The position numbers and the translations under genes are program-made. A stretch of 64,000 nt of DNA. It comes from Wuchereria bancrofti (lineage: Eukaryota; Nematoda; Chromadorea; Rhabditida; Onchocercidae). Positions 40,424-54,027 of this stretch are shown in pieces (within the stretch, counting starts at the first letter, position 1; each line of letters starts with the position of its first letter). Where the stretch lies: assembly GCA_005281725.1 (NCBI GenBank), contig SSBO01000013.1:2147673-2211672 (forward strand), written 5' to 3'. The notes beneath the pieces are model-generated. The model saw only the letters and a program-made list of their open reading frames with translations. It searched no databases and was not told the origin of the DNA.

Positions 40424-43400
40424 CTGCAATATATAATTTTAATTTTTTTTCTTTTTTTAAAATATATATATATATTAATTTAGAATTAAATATTTTAAAG
40501 AATGAAAAAAATGTATTGTAAATATTACATATCGTGAAAATAATTTTAAAAACTAATATTAAAATTAATTTGACAAAAAAAAAGAATTTAGTAATAATTT
40601 TGAAAAATATATATGTGAAATTTAATAATAATATTACTTCAAAAAATTTTTCAATTTTAATAATTCTTTCATAGCATCATAATCTAGAATTTCCTTATTG
40701 AAAATAATAGTATTATAAAATTAATATTAATTTATTAATGGGCTAGAATTATAATAGATATTTTCTCGGAATTTGATTTCAAAGATTACCATATATGTAT
40801 TTTTGTTTTTTTTTTTTTTTTTCAATAACCACTTTTTTAAACTAACATTAAAGTATAAATTCAAAAAATGCTAATAAACTTTTTCTTAAGTGAAAAAAAG
40901 CATAGCTATTTTAACTATTTATATGAAGAACATAATTATTTAACTATTTATAAAAAATTAAATAACTTATTAAGGGTCAAAAATTACAACAGATTTTTCA
41001 AAAATTTATTTTCCTAGAATTTGTCACCATACATGTATTTTCGTTTTTTTTTTCTTAATAACTATTTTTTTAAAGGTAATATATAAACCCAAAAATTATA
41101 ATAAAATTTTCTTGAAAATAAAAAAAACAAAGTAAGTTTATTAATGTTGCTATTTTAAACTGAAAAAATTTTTTAAAGAATCAAACAACAAAATGATAAA
41201 TAAATGAAAAATTTAAATGAGGCATAACAAAATTTGTCATTTCTTTCTTCTCAATAAGTTTAATAACACATAAAAATTATTTTGATTGTTTTTTCCTTTT
41301 CTTTTCCTTTTTGCTTTTTTTTTGTCGATTATAACATAACATTTTGATGAATAATTTCAAACAATTAACAAATAAACAATTTCACAAATGTAAATAAATG
41401 CCTAGGAAATGAGAAAGAAGTGTGTGTGTGAGAGAGAAAAGGGAATGGAAAGAGAAAATAAATTGAGAGGAATTTTTACTGTTTGTTAAATATTTATCAA
41501 CAAATAACATATCTTTTATAAGTTTAGATAATAATTACTAATGAAAGAATAAAAAAAACTTCTTTTTTTCAAGAATTATTAAAAAAGGAAAGAAAAAGAA
41601 AAAAATTATTAACAAAATAAAAGAATATTCTTTCATTTTGATGCAATACATGTTAAAATATACGCTAATAATCATTAGGTGAAGCTTAAGAAATGACTTT
41701 TGTGTCGTTTTGTAGCAATATAATTAATTTTTATATATTAGTAATTGTTATATTTGTATGATACACACATACATACATATATACATACATATGTCGCATT
41801 CATTAAAATTTTTTTAATACCTGTTTCTCCCTCCTTCTGGCTCTCTGTGATATATATATATATATAATTAAATCAAATTTATTTAAACGAATGACAAGAA
41901 AACTTAATTTTCCTATCATTCATTTTCAGTTTGCTAAAATTTAAACAGAGCAAACATTCAATAATGCTAATTTAACCTTTTCTCTTTCATTTGTTTCCTT
42001 TCTCCCTCTCTTTGTTCCTCCCTTCCTTTTTAAATTTTTGCATATTGCATTCGACTAGAAATTTCACAAATCGTTATTTGTTTCAAAAATTAGCTTTAAA
42101 GAATGAAAGATTTCTCCAACTACGTCATAATTTACACTATGAGAAAATTTTATTTCTATACTTTGTAATCATATCATATCACATCATATCACATTATCGT
42201 CAAAATTTTCACAATAATATGATTCATCACTCTTTATCGAATTTATTATCGAATTAACATTTTCATTTCATAAAAATTTAATTGCTCAGATTGAATTTTA
42301 TTGATGATAATTTGTTTATAATGAAGAAAAAAAATGAGTAAATTACAAAACATTGATTGATTGATTGATTTTTTGTAAAATATTATCATACAATGTTTGT
42401 TCACATTTCAACATCGATTGCTTACAATAATAGTCTAATTCGATCAATTTTTTGCTAATAAAAAAAGAACAAAAAGAAGAGAGTATTTTGAGAAGAGAGA
42501 GAAGAGAGCAAAATTATAAAATTTCAAGTTCTAATCTAAATCTAAATTTTAAATCAATATTTTAATAATTTAAACATTTATCATGATTTATAAAAATTAT
42601 TGAAATTGTAGCTAACAAATATTATTGTAAGTGAAAAAGGTGAAAGAGAAAGGGAGAGAGAAAAAAAAGATATAAACACTGCTATATTCAATTCATTCAT
42701 ATTTATGAACAAAAAAAAAGAAAAAATCATTTTATTGAAGATATCATATATAATGTAAATATTTAATACAATTCTATTTTATCAATTCATTAAAGTATTT
42801 GATTTTTGATTTATTGATTTCTGCTTGATCTAACAAACTTTCATCTAGTTTGCATGAACAAACTATTATTATTATTATAATTATTATGCTAATAATTATA
42901 ATTACATTACACTACAAATGCATAATAGCATTAATATAATCAAAGTGATAATAAACATGTTTAACTCGTTTCATTAATATTATACAACTAAATGCTAAAA
43001 TGCTATTGAATTTATCATTATTTTATTTCTTCAACAAAAACAAGTTTAATTCCAAATTAAAATTCTCTCATTATATGCCAAAAATGCAATGAAATCTTCA
43101 ATACTAGCAAATTAGTCTTTCAGCAAAATTCCTTTAGTTGAAAAAAAAGCAAAAAAAAAATAAAAATAGAAAAACAAATGACATCATTCACATTTCATGG
43201 TTTTTGATAGTGTTTCATTGATGACCTATTGCTATTAAAATTAAAAATTAGAAGGAAAAAAATTTTCTTTTGAAAATTAGGTAAACTATTTGTGCTTTCA
43301 ATTATTTTGTTCAATTTTTAAAGAAAAAAGAGAGAAAAAGAAACTATGGATGAATTGATGAAATTTTTAAGCTAAGAATTAGAAAATAATTTTTAAAAAT

Positions 43401-45515
43401 TAAATTTAGCAGTTTATGATTGATAGGAAAAATTTAGTGATGAGGTAAATAAATAACCTAATAAGGCAGTAATAATTTAGTAAGATCAAGCATTACATTA
43501 TATAAAACATTATTTCTAAAATAATTTATAACACTGACATGCTAGATGAGAAACTGAGAATATATAATATGCAAATAAGCAAATTTATTGAATATGCAGT
43601 GGAAATCCTTTTTTTATCAAAGAGTATAATCATAAATAGCCAACAATGAAATATTTGATTTGTTCGCAGTTGATTTAAATTTTCCGAGTTTTCTGTATAC
43701 AAAAGAAAATGAAATATATGCTTTGACATCAAATTTGTTTTTTTCAACAAATCCTTCCTAGAACTTTATATTTTCACCAGGAAATAGAAAGTTTATACTT
43801 TATACTGTATACATTATCATTATTATTATTATCATTAATATTACTATTACTATTATTATTACCATTAATATTATTATTGTTAATATTATTATTACCATTT
43901 CACTAACAATACCTTTTTATTCCGTCTCCTATCTTTCCAAATAAAAGTTATGTATGAAAGTAATAATAGCAAATAACCACAATAATGTTTTTCTTTTCCT
44001 TATCTTAAAAAACTTTTGTAAACTTCCACAAAAAAAAGAAGAAATCGCAGTAAGACATCAAAAATCAGTAATTTAATTTTGATTCTAATTGTAACTATTA
44101 CTATTTCCTTTTCTGTTTAACTAGTTATTGTTGTCTTATTTCATGATTATCACCTATTCAAAACAGATAAAAAAAAGTTAATTTTTATATAATATTTCCA
44201 AATATACTAATAACTTACACACCCTACATAACTAATTTTAATAGCTTAAATAATTTACACACTTACATAACTAATTTCAAACACTTACATAATGCTAATT
44301 TACATAACTTATTACACCAGCAAATAACTCAATTTTTTTTCTAAAATAATTCTAAAACATATACCTTCAATATATTTGAACATTCATTTTAACGCTAGAA
44401 CTGTTTTTCCCAACAATAATTCACCAATCAAATTTCCTAGAAATAGCTAATTAACAACAATAATAAATCTAACAAATGAGAGAGAGAGGGAGAGAGATAA
44501 TGTAAAATGATTAAAAAAAAAAACCTTCATAAAGACAGGTGAACACGATAAAATGGATATGAAAATAGAAGAGAAAAGAAACAAATAGGAAGCTAGAAAT
44601 TGTGCCTTGCGCATCAGTAGTGATATATCATGAGGCATCATTTTAATGGAACCAGTTTCTCATTTGTTAACATACATCAAGAAAATGAGCCGATCAAAAT
44701 TAAACTATCTATCAACCATTTTACCATTTTAATCATTGCATTAAAAAAAAGAAAAAAAAATTTAACGATTATAGTTATTTATAAAGGTGTGAAAATGCAT
44801 TTATTGATATATTTGAATGAGATATATAATTCCTATGCATTTTGAATTTTGATGACAATATTTAAATTGCAAAATATCATAATAAATGTAAGATAATTTT
44901 AACAAATTATCAAACATAAACCCATATTTGCATCATAATAAAACTTTCATCAAAAAAAAAAATAGAGTTTGCGAAATGGAATTAGCAAGTTATATGCAGT
45001 TGTGATTCAAAAAATTCAGGTTTGTGATGCGTTCATAACCAGCGATTTATTACAACATTAAAAAACAATGATTGTCATGAAGAATGTGAAAAACAAGAAA
45101 ATTAAAAGTAAAAATATGAAAAGTAAAGAACCAGAAATTAGAACTCTGAGGTTTTTGGTCATCTCAATCTACAAGAACAAATCAGAACTAAGTTGGTTTT
45201 TGTTTTCTTTTGTTCAGAAACAGGCCTTGAAAAAACTTTCTAAAGAGAAGCCTTTACAAAATTTTTAATATCCAAATAACCACAACAAATCTTTTTAGAG
45301 AAAAACAGCACTTCCATATTTAAAATTAATTAAACATAAAATGGATTTATATATAACATTACTATTCCGATTATTCATTTCGAATTTTCAACAGCACCAA
45401 TTACAAGAACTAGAAACCATTTTTTTCTCTTTTTTTTGCGCGAAAAATAATGTTTCCTACTCCGTTAATGAGAGTAGCACTATCTACCTTACATTACAGA
45501 AACAATAAAATTACA
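40424..45515. other. Gene desert with simple repeats
   Basis: About 5 kb with no supportable gene. It holds (AT)n at 41850-41868, ACAT tracts at 41763-41790, GA-rich tracts at 41427-41460, 42477-42510, 42640-42670 and 44476-44500, and an ATT-type tract at 43805-43910. Confidence 0.55.
43805..43910. repeat. Imperfect (ATT)n tract
   Basis: TATTATTACTATTA-type units over about 105 bases with ACC and ATC variants. Confidence 0.8.
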
Positions 45516-47885
45516 TTACAAACCCAGCAATTTTGATCGCCTTTCACGATATATCTTTAACCAGCGTTCTTCACGTACAATTTGATCTTCGGAAAACTGA
45601 AAAGGAAAAAAAAAACTGTTAGAATCAATAAATTCACCAAAAGAATTCAGTAGAATGAATTGAAACATTTCAAAGATAGAAATAATTGACAATGTATTTC
45701 AATTAAACACCTCAATTCATATAGAACCTACTGAATAACAAAAAATAGCTAACTTTAGAAAGGCATACGAAGCGTTACACTTGAGATTGAATAAAGAAGG
45801 AACTTGAAAAACAGTCTTCTTCTATAACTAAGCTAATATGCTTATTCTTTTGGTTAAAATATCATTTAAAAAAAGAAAAAAAAAAAGAAATACCCGTGCA
45901 TTGGCAAGCGGTATTTCTTTATCGACTTCAACATCAACAACTGCATCTTTTTTCTCATCACTGTATCTTTTCTCGGCATCTCGCCATTTTGGTCCAAACA
46001 TTGCTTTATCATGTTCATCTTCTTTCTTAGTTACCATTGCTGTACGATCTGCTGCATCCTGAATAAAATAAAAAAATAAAATGAAAATGACTTAGAAAAA
46101 AAAACAGTCAACAACTTTTTTCCTCCATAATACTGGTTTCAAAAGGCAAACTTCTACTTTATTACACAACGAAATTAGAATTTAAATAAAAAGAAAGAAA
46201 AAAAAATTAAAAAAAGTAACCAATGTATTAATTAAATAAAATAGCCACTGTTAATGTGAATTAACTTCTTACATAAACAAGCCTAATACATTAGACTTAC
46301 ATGCGTAATGCGCTTCATCAGTATGTAAGAAAAATATTATTGCCTTTAAAAGAATTACAGAAATGTATTTTGAGATTTTTTAACTTTCTACTTGCTACCC
46401 CATCAGCTAACCCACTAACTTTACAGCTTTTTTTTTTTTGCTCTGCTGAAAACTGATTAACGACAATAAATGACAGATTTAAATATTATCTCTTATTTCC
46501 CAAAATATAAAACTGAAATGACCCCATAAAAAAAAGAAGGACAAATAACTACATCTGGGACAAAGAACATCAAAAAGTTATATCTACAAAAAGATCTAAA
46601 AATTACAAAAGTACTCTAATCCCGTTATGCATTCAAAATCTGCATAAAATTCAATATACAAATGAACCTCTTTTCTCACTCGTCCACCAGCTCCTCCAGA
46701 AGAAGAAATAAATGATGACTGATGAAAACCTTCTTCTTCGATACGTTCAATATCACGATGTCGTGCTATCGTCTCCATAACTGTCAAATCCATAGTTGAG
46801 TGTGAATCATTTAATAAACCTCTTGCTTCAACGACATTACCCATTTTTGTTTGAGCAGATTCAAGAGCTGAACGCATTCGTGACTTCATCACTTCTATTT
46901 CCTTAAAATATAATAATGAAAGTGCTCTTAACTCAAGAAATTATATATCTTATCGTTCAAAACTTCCAGTAATAATTTTCTCTATTTTTAACTTTTGCAA
47001 TGTTTTCCTTCCCAGAAATTTTCAATAGCACTGTCCTTCGTTACTTCTATTTCTTTAAAATATAGTAATGAACTTTTTATGAACTCTCTATAAAAAGCAT
47101 TACTTACTAATAATAAATTTCTACTGTTTACCTTCACTGTATTCTTCATTTTTTCTTGGCTAGTTTTGCTGCATTGCTTTGAATGTCGGTGCTTCGTGCT
47201 CCGTTTATCATGCTTATCTCTGTAAAAATTATAACAAATTCTCAATTAGATATAAAAGAGTATTTCTTTTTTTTCTCTCCTTATTGTTACAAATTTCGTA
47301 CAAAAGAAAAAAAAGACAGAAAAAAAATTTTCACAAAAAATTTTCACAAAAGAGAATGAGAATAAAATGAGAAAATTTAACACATTGTCTTTCAACTGCA
47401 ATTTAATGAATTATGTGATATTATATAACGATATAGAAAAAAAAAAAAATGCTAAAAACCTTAACAATTCATTATTAAATCTAAATTAATCCAACTATGT
47501 TCATCATTACTATCATAAAATAAAATAATACAACTGACCTTCCAATTCTTTCATTACTTCTACTTTTGCTTCGATCACGATTACGCCAAAGATAACTTTG
47601 ACTCCTTTCTCGACTACGCCGCTTGCCACTACTTTTACTTCCACGTCTTCCATGACTTCGACTTCGATTACTACGTCGATCTCTGCTTCTACTCCTGCTA
47701 TAACGTCGATCTCTACTTCTACTCCTGCTATAACGTCGATCTTGACTTTTACTCCTGCTATGACGTCGACCTCTACTTCTACTTCTGCTACTACATCGAT
47801 CTCGACTTTTGCTTCGTGTTCGTCTTCCGTAACTGCCACTATCACTACTATTTGATGATAGCTGTCGACTTTTCATTCTTCTCAT
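45516..47885 (-). CDS. RSRC1: RSRC1-like arginine/serine-rich splicing protein
   Basis: RSRC1 (SRrp53) is a nuclear SR-related protein involved in pre-mRNA splicing. Exons 5' to 3': 47539-47885, 47132-47219, 46668-46901, 45894-46058 and 45516-45596; all phases close, 304 residues (human about 334). Exon 1 is an RS domain with decapeptide repeats (DRRYSRSRSR) and ends RSNERIGR. Exon 3 contains a conserved-looking helical block (MDLTVMETIARHRDIERIEE then GFHQSSFISS) that resembles the RSRC1 motif IEAIEQDSFVQQTF. Exon 4 is acidic/basic and includes FGPKWRDAEKRY. The C-terminus DQIVREERWLKIYRERR then SKLLGL matches the family's end EEKWFKRLIALRQERL. A trans-splice-type acceptor (aatttacag, ending 47892) is 7 bases before the ATG. 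Exon 3 uses the donor gttcat. The assignment to RSRC1 rests on the two C-terminal motifs; a generic RS protein is the alternative. Confidence 0.78.
47660..47820 (-). repeat. 30-bp in-frame tandem repeat encoding RS decapeptides
   Basis: A unit of 30 bases, on the plus strand ctgctataacgtcgatctct plus ten more, recurs three to four times with few changes. It gives repeated DRRYSRSRSR in the RSRC1-like protein and also keeps other frames open, which explains spurious ORFs on both strands here. Confidence 0.8.
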
Positions 47886-50306
47886 ATTTCACTGTAAATT
47901 TATTAAAATCATATTTAATTAAATAAACATTCTATTATCTATATACTATTCAAATTAACATACTTAATTCATGGTTCGTAAGCTTTTCCACGTAAAATTC
48001 TGTTAGTAGTTTTATTAATCTAAAAGTTTAAATTTATCTCATAAATCCCTCTTCATACATATATAACACATATTACATTACTTCTTCAATTCTACATTCA
48101 CTAGAGATTATAAAATTTTTTTGATAACAAAATAATTTTCTTAATATTAAAAAATTCATTTTCGTTAAAATAAGTATTATTTCCATACTGCCACAATTCC
48201 TCAAACTCCTTTTTTCCTTCTTTTACAACAGCGAATTGGAATTTCTATCGTTAGCGGTTCAGAGCAACTTCGCGACTTTTTCTAAAGATTCTCAAATGCT
48301 GAAAGTTGATTTTCATTTTCGTCTTTGTCATATTTAAGCTATGGAAAATTGAGAAGAAAAAGCTACAAAGCAATAAATAGTATGAATAAAACCTTATGTT
48401 ATCTTAAATATTACTATTTCTTACATCATCAATTTTCTTTTTTTTTCTACAAAAAAAAAAAAATAATTCCAACCAAATTAACTTCTTCATTTGCTTATTA
48501 CGAAATCAAAGAATTTATTGAGAATTTTACAAAAATTTATCAATAATAACACTTATTGTGCACACACTTCTTATCATTTACAATCTTGAAATAAGCAATA
48601 ATAAATTCTACGATTTCTGTTTTTATCTTGATAATATGTTATCATTATTGGTAAAAATACATCAAAGAAATCTCAAAATCCTGCCTTTTTCAAAAATTTC
48701 TTCTCTCTCATATTTTGCTTGAAAGAAAATATTAAGTTACATTAACAATTCAATTGCTGATAACTTAATTTTACAGAAATGAAGCTATCATTGATATATC
48801 ATTAGATGCCGATATGTCCTTTTTGCTTTTCTTACATTCTAATCACTCTACTACATCGTATTCAGCAAAGACATTGTAACATCTGCTAAACTTTTTCAGC
48901 AAAAAACTTGTCAACTTCATCTCGTCTAAGCAATATTAAAGTGTCTTTTATGAGAATCAAAACTATTTTTCAAAGTCGATTGAGATTATTAGCCCAGAAT
49001 TTTATGTGAGTTTCTAGGTTTGTGAAAAGTAATCATCGTCTGTTTCGACTGTGACAACTTCAAGGTATGCAGGTTTAATAACTGCTAATCGTAACAGTGA
49101 GGGACTAAATTTCATCTGAATGATGTTACTGTACCATTTTACAGGTAGCTAATGCAATACTTTGACAAATGACCAGAAAAAAACCTCTCATAAGAGAGAC
49201 TTCATCATAAGTGGAGTAATGAACAGTTTTTTTCTTTTTTTAAAAAAAAAACACCAAATACGTACTTTTTAAGGAATTTGATTGATAAGTGGAGATCAGA
49301 AACACCTGAGTAAAAAGAAAATGGAGGAATTGATAGAAAGAAAACGGCTAATTCATGAGCATCTGAAGATTCCAACAGTTTACATCCAATTTACGGATTT
49401 AATTTGCTCCATGAATTAAGAATACATGCGATAAAAAAACCGTTAAAAATAATCGTACGGAAGAAAATCTGGAAAATTAGCAACATTTTACATCTATCAA
49501 GAATTCGGGTGAAAATATTTGAATGAAACAAATGTGGAAATGAGAAATTGTGATTGGCTATGTGGAGGGAGAGTAAAATGCCTAAAAAGAGTCAAAAAAA
49601 ATATATATATATATATAATAATAACCACTTAACTGATTCCTATATTTACTACCATGCATTACCACTTCATTTCCATGTATGAAAATGGTAAAAACAATCA
49701 TTACTGCAAAACTTACCTTCTTGAAATCGAAATACTTTTTAAAAAAATGCGTCAGAGAACTTGAGAAGGTAATCAAAATCCAACAATTACAATCTATGCA
49801 TAAATCTTCTACATATAAAATCAACATTTAATAAACACAATACTCCTACTTCATGCATATTTCATTAAAGATTGAAAAGAGCTTAATGCTTGAAAATCGT
49901 AGATCCACAAACACAATTTGCTAAAAGTAATACGCTTCTGATATCTCGGCACAAACTGTAAATGCTACGAAAACAAAATATTGAGGAATAAAATTGAGCA
50001 AAAGTGAAAAACAATAAAACATGCCAAATCTACGACAACACAGTGTTGTCGAGTGACTGGTGGTTCTGATATAGCTAGAAATAGAATCTACAATCACAGT
50101 AGCAAAACTGTATCATAACCATAATAAATCCTTATTTTAGCTTCTCTCAAATCCCTCAGATAAAATTAAGAAAGAAACAGTTTGTAATTAGTGGTTAAAT
50201 TATTGAACATGAACAAACAATAGAGGACAATTCATTGGAATATAATGCAGAATGCATTTCACATCGTTAATGCAAATATTCGCAGAAGTAGCACCGAAAT
50301 CGAACT
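47886..50306. other. Intergenic, RSRC1-like to Mff
   Basis: No confident gene. A 33-codon minus-strand ORF at 49014-49115 directly follows a good acceptor (see findings). An (AT)n run lies at 49599-49617. Confidence 0.45.
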
Positions 50307-51497
50307 CTAAACCTTTTTTTTGAAAAATAAATACAAAAATAGGCCAGTAATACTGAACACATATGTCCACAACAACGATTCTTTCGTTTTTCTGCGCTCG
50401 AAGTCATCTTCTAATTGATACAAACGTGTTGACAAGCGTCCTAACTGCCGTCTCATTAACTTCAGTTCACGCAAAGGATTCTGTTCTACCGCGAGTGATG
50501 ATGAAAGGTCCTTTAAAAAAAAATATTATAAGAATATATAATTTTAGAAACAAATTAGGTACCATAAACCAACAGATCCTTTTCTTTAATTACACATGAT
50601 CAAATCAAAACAATTTTAGAAAAAAGAATCAAAACGTAACAATAAATCAGTCTAGTATAACAATATAAAATTTATTACATGAAATACAATATACTTCACG
50701 TAAACGTGCAATATGTGCAAACGTACGGATTTGAAAAATAAACAAGGACGCACTTGTAAAGGAGGAGAATCTTTAGGAGAAGGCGCATCGCCAACAATTT
50801 CCGGGCATGGCGCATTGTCAAGTGTTAGTATACTTGGTGGACTGGCTAATTCCTAAAACGACAACATTTTATTATTTTAATGCACCATCCTAAGAAACGA
50901 TTGTACCCTATTTATTGTCACAAAATTGATCCATAACTTTCTACAAAATGAGAACTTGAATTGCATTCAATATAATTTAAATGTATTCATGCATTTGCTG
51001 AAATTACTAATAGTATAAGATGTAAAATAATTGAAAAAGCTATAATTTAATATCATGCCACAACACTTTTTTTTTCATAACATTCAGAAACTTCTCACAA
51101 CACTCATTATACGTTACTCGTATCTATTTTTAATATCTAAGAATAATAGCAGTTGTTATTACATATTGTAATCTCAGCAACAATTCCTATCCTTTAACGA
51201 ATTTAATGAATTCTAATTAATCAACAATACCTATTTTATTTCTAATGGGAGAAAAAAAAATCATGCATAAAAATGAAAATTTACAGTAGTTGGATAGAGA
51301 ATAGCCATACGATCAAGCATAACTTCAGATGGTGGCGCACGATCGGCACGTGTTTCATTACCGCCAGCAACAAGAATCCTTTCTGGTACATTCATCTGAT
51401 AAGCATACTTATCACCTTCGATATTTGTTTGACGTTGCTTTTTATAGTTCTGTTGTTCAGTGTCACCCGCAACTGTAATATGCTGCGGTACATGCAT
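50307..51497 (-). CDS. MFF: Mitochondrial fission factor (Mff) orthologue, tail-anchored
   Basis: Mff is a tail-anchored receptor on the mitochondrial and peroxisomal outer membranes that recruits the dynamin DRP1 for fission. Exons 5' to 3': 51285-51497, 50754-50852 and 50307-50510, all phase 0, 171 residues. Residues 1-11 (MHVPQHITVAG) and 35-45 (MNVPERILVAG) are two copies of the short VPE-x-I-x-VAG motif that marks the Mff N-terminus. Exon 2 is Pro-rich with SPPSILTL, like the vertebrate TPPRVLTL. Exon 3 has a heptad coiled coil (about 117-150, LRELKLMRRQLGRLSTRLYQ) and one C-terminal membrane span (about 151-167, LLWTYVFSITGLFLYLFF) followed by KKKV. It is half the length of human Mff because the middle is short. 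A trans-splice-type acceptor (attgcag, ending 51509) is 11 bases before the ATG, with an in-frame TAG between. Confidence 0.93.
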
Positions 51498-52724
51498 TTC
51501 GTTCTATACTGCAATAATAATAATTATTATTATTATTATACGCATCAAATTTATCAAATCACATACATAAAGCTTATAAAAATGTAATCATAATGGATAT
51601 ATTATGTTAATTTAATATGGGTAATAATTAATTATTTAAGCCTTCCATACAAGTTAACTGGATACATTTAACCCTCAACATATCATTCAAACAAACCATA
51701 TCTTACAAATATCGAAATCGAATAAACAATTTATCGAAGTGAACAAGTGAAAACAGAAAAATCCTTGAGAAGTAGGATTAAAAATATATGTAAAAGGGAA
51801 GAAATAAAAGTAAAAAAAAATTAATACCATTAAACTGTTAAAGAATTTAATTACGAAGATTTTGCTACAATTTAAGAAATAATATAAGTAATTTTAATAA
51901 ACATAATTTGTGAGGATTAAATAAACATAATTTGTGCAGAGAAAAGAATAAAAACTGAAAAGAAATGATAAGAAAAGATAGAATATGTTCCGAATATCTT
52001 TGTAATTAAGCAAACCTCTAGTACTCTATCAAAAAAAAAGAAGATAAGCATCAGATTCATAAATATGCAAAAAAGTATTCAAGAAAATCACACCAATAAT
52101 GTAAGCTAATAATTCTAAAACATATTATGCTTCTTCCATTATCAATGTGAACAAATTTATTACATTATAATGATATCCTTAATTTGATTTATGTAGAGCA
52201 AACGGAGCAAAATTAAGAATATATGTAAATGAATTGTTTGTTTCGAATTGTTATGTGATAATGTTAAATTATACATTTGCAAACATGCGAAAATTAATTG
52301 ATGAAAGTTGAAAACTAAACATTAATTAATATAAATTCATATCATCGAACTGTAAATGAAACAAAGTATTTCACTACATGATTTTTTATTTATTACTCTT
52401 TAATGACTTTTCCAAACTATTTGATTACTTTTTAAACATTCATATGAATTTTTTGAGTAGTAATTGACTGATTTATAAAGCAAAGAATTATGTTTGAAAT
52501 GATAAATAACAAGAATGAAAGAAGAAAGTGTAGGAGAAATTCATGTCTTTTTCATTGGCTAGGGCCACGTTAAATTTGAGTTGTATCCTATTTTTTTTCA
52601 TATCTGGGAAGGCACCTATTATTGACACCTATTGAGGTGAAAGGTGAAGTGTTGCATAATTATGTGCGGTTTTTTTTTTTATTATTAATTAATCGTGAAT
52701 ATATGAACTAAATTATAGAATGGA
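51498..52724. promoter_or_regulatory. Head-to-head intergenic region of Mff and TRAPPC2
   Basis: 1.2 kb between divergent start codons. No ORF is worth calling. The stretch 52545-52665 is less AT-rich (tcattggctagggccacg, ggaaggcacc) and is the best candidate core promoter for TRAPPC2. Tentative. Confidence 0.4.
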
Positions 52725-54027
52725 ATGACTACAGGTCGAGAATATTATTTCGTTATTGTTGGACATAATGATCAGTTAATATTCGAAATGGAATTTCCAG
52801 TTGCTGATGCTAAAAAGCGACCTGATTCGGATATACGTCATTTAAATCAATTCATCGCTCATGCTGCCTTAGATATTATCGATGAACAGATGCTTACCAA
52901 TCCGCAAATGTACCTAAAGGTATATATAAATTTATCTATTATATCTGGAAATACTAAATTATGAATATCTGGAGAAATTTAATTGGAATTTAAATTATAT
53001 ATATTCTATAGGAATTAAAATTGCAGAGTTTTAGAATTTAATGGGCAAAAAGGGAAGGTTAAAATTTAAATTTAAGCTTTAGTGAATGTATATGTTTTGG
53101 TGGTGAATGACTTTAGAGACATATTGATATAATTTAAACCTTTGTGACGTACTGATATTTAAAATAAGGTTAACAAATGTTTGATTTATAACTGATTTTT
53201 TTTTCTGATTTACGCTCTGTTATTTATTTGAAAAGCAGAATTTTAATATTTTAATGTCTAGCTTGAAAACTTTTTATCACTGACAGTAACTTTTCTTTCT
53301 TTATTTATTTTTTTCTTGACAATTTCGTGTTTTCTAAAACTTTATTGTCCTAATTTTATTTAGCGCTTGACGGATCGTAATGAAAATTTAGTGAATATTT
53401 TGTCCAAGTAATAGACATAATTATTTTTCGGACAACATTAACTTAAAGAAATTTGAAATCACAGTGATACGGTTTTGTTTTAATTGCAGATTGTGGATAA
53501 GTTTAATGAATGGTATGTTTCTGCTTTTGTCACTGCGAGTCGTATAAGATTTGTTATGTTGCACTGTCAGAAGAATGAAGATGGGATTAAGCAATTTTTC
53601 CAGGTCCTTTTTCTATTTGTTTTTCCAAAGATGTTAAAAGTGATGCTTACAAAATAACTGTTCTAATATTTAATTTTAGCATTTTAATTTTTTATTTTTT
53701 AATTGATGCGAAAATGACTTCATATATGTGTAGAATAATATATTTCAAAGGACTTATCAGTTTTGACACCAGTTCCTTTATGTGTACGTTTTTGGTTTAC
53801 ATGAAATCTGAAAAGCTTTATATATCACATTGCTGGCACGAAATTTTCATTTTAATGAAAATAAATTAACTTGTTATCATGAATGAACTATTGGCTCATT
53901 GCAGGAAATTTACGAAATGTATATAAAGCTTTCAATGAATCCATTTTACGAGATCAATTCTCCAATTACATCATCCAATTTCGAACAAAAGTCGATGTTT
54001 TATGGGAAGAAATATTTGAACACGTGA
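52725..54027 (+). CDS. TRAPPC2: TRAPPC2/sedlin, TRAPP complex subunit
   Basis: A longin-fold subunit of the TRAPP tethering complexes in ER-to-Golgi traffic (C. elegans sedl-1). Exons 52725-52919, 53490-53603 and 53905-54027, all phase 0, 143 residues (human 140). Near-identical family blocks are [68 protein letters not shown], and [20 protein letters not shown] ending GKKYLNT. The start is fixed by the N-terminal beta strand. An ATG five bases earlier is followed at once by TGA in its frame, and an acceptor (aattatag, ending 52718) precedes it, consistent with trans-splicing. Confidence 0.97.

Noticed and set aside
47513..47855. Val/Asp-rich minus-strand and Thr/Ser-rich plus-strand ORFs
   Set aside because: Frame shadows of the repetitive RS-domain exon of the RSRC1-like gene.
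49582..49827. 81-codon minus-strand ORF with an aag|gtaagt donor
   Set aside because: The donor is good and part of the frame looks protein-like, but I could not find an in-phase next exon and the rest is (AT)n repeat; left uncalled.
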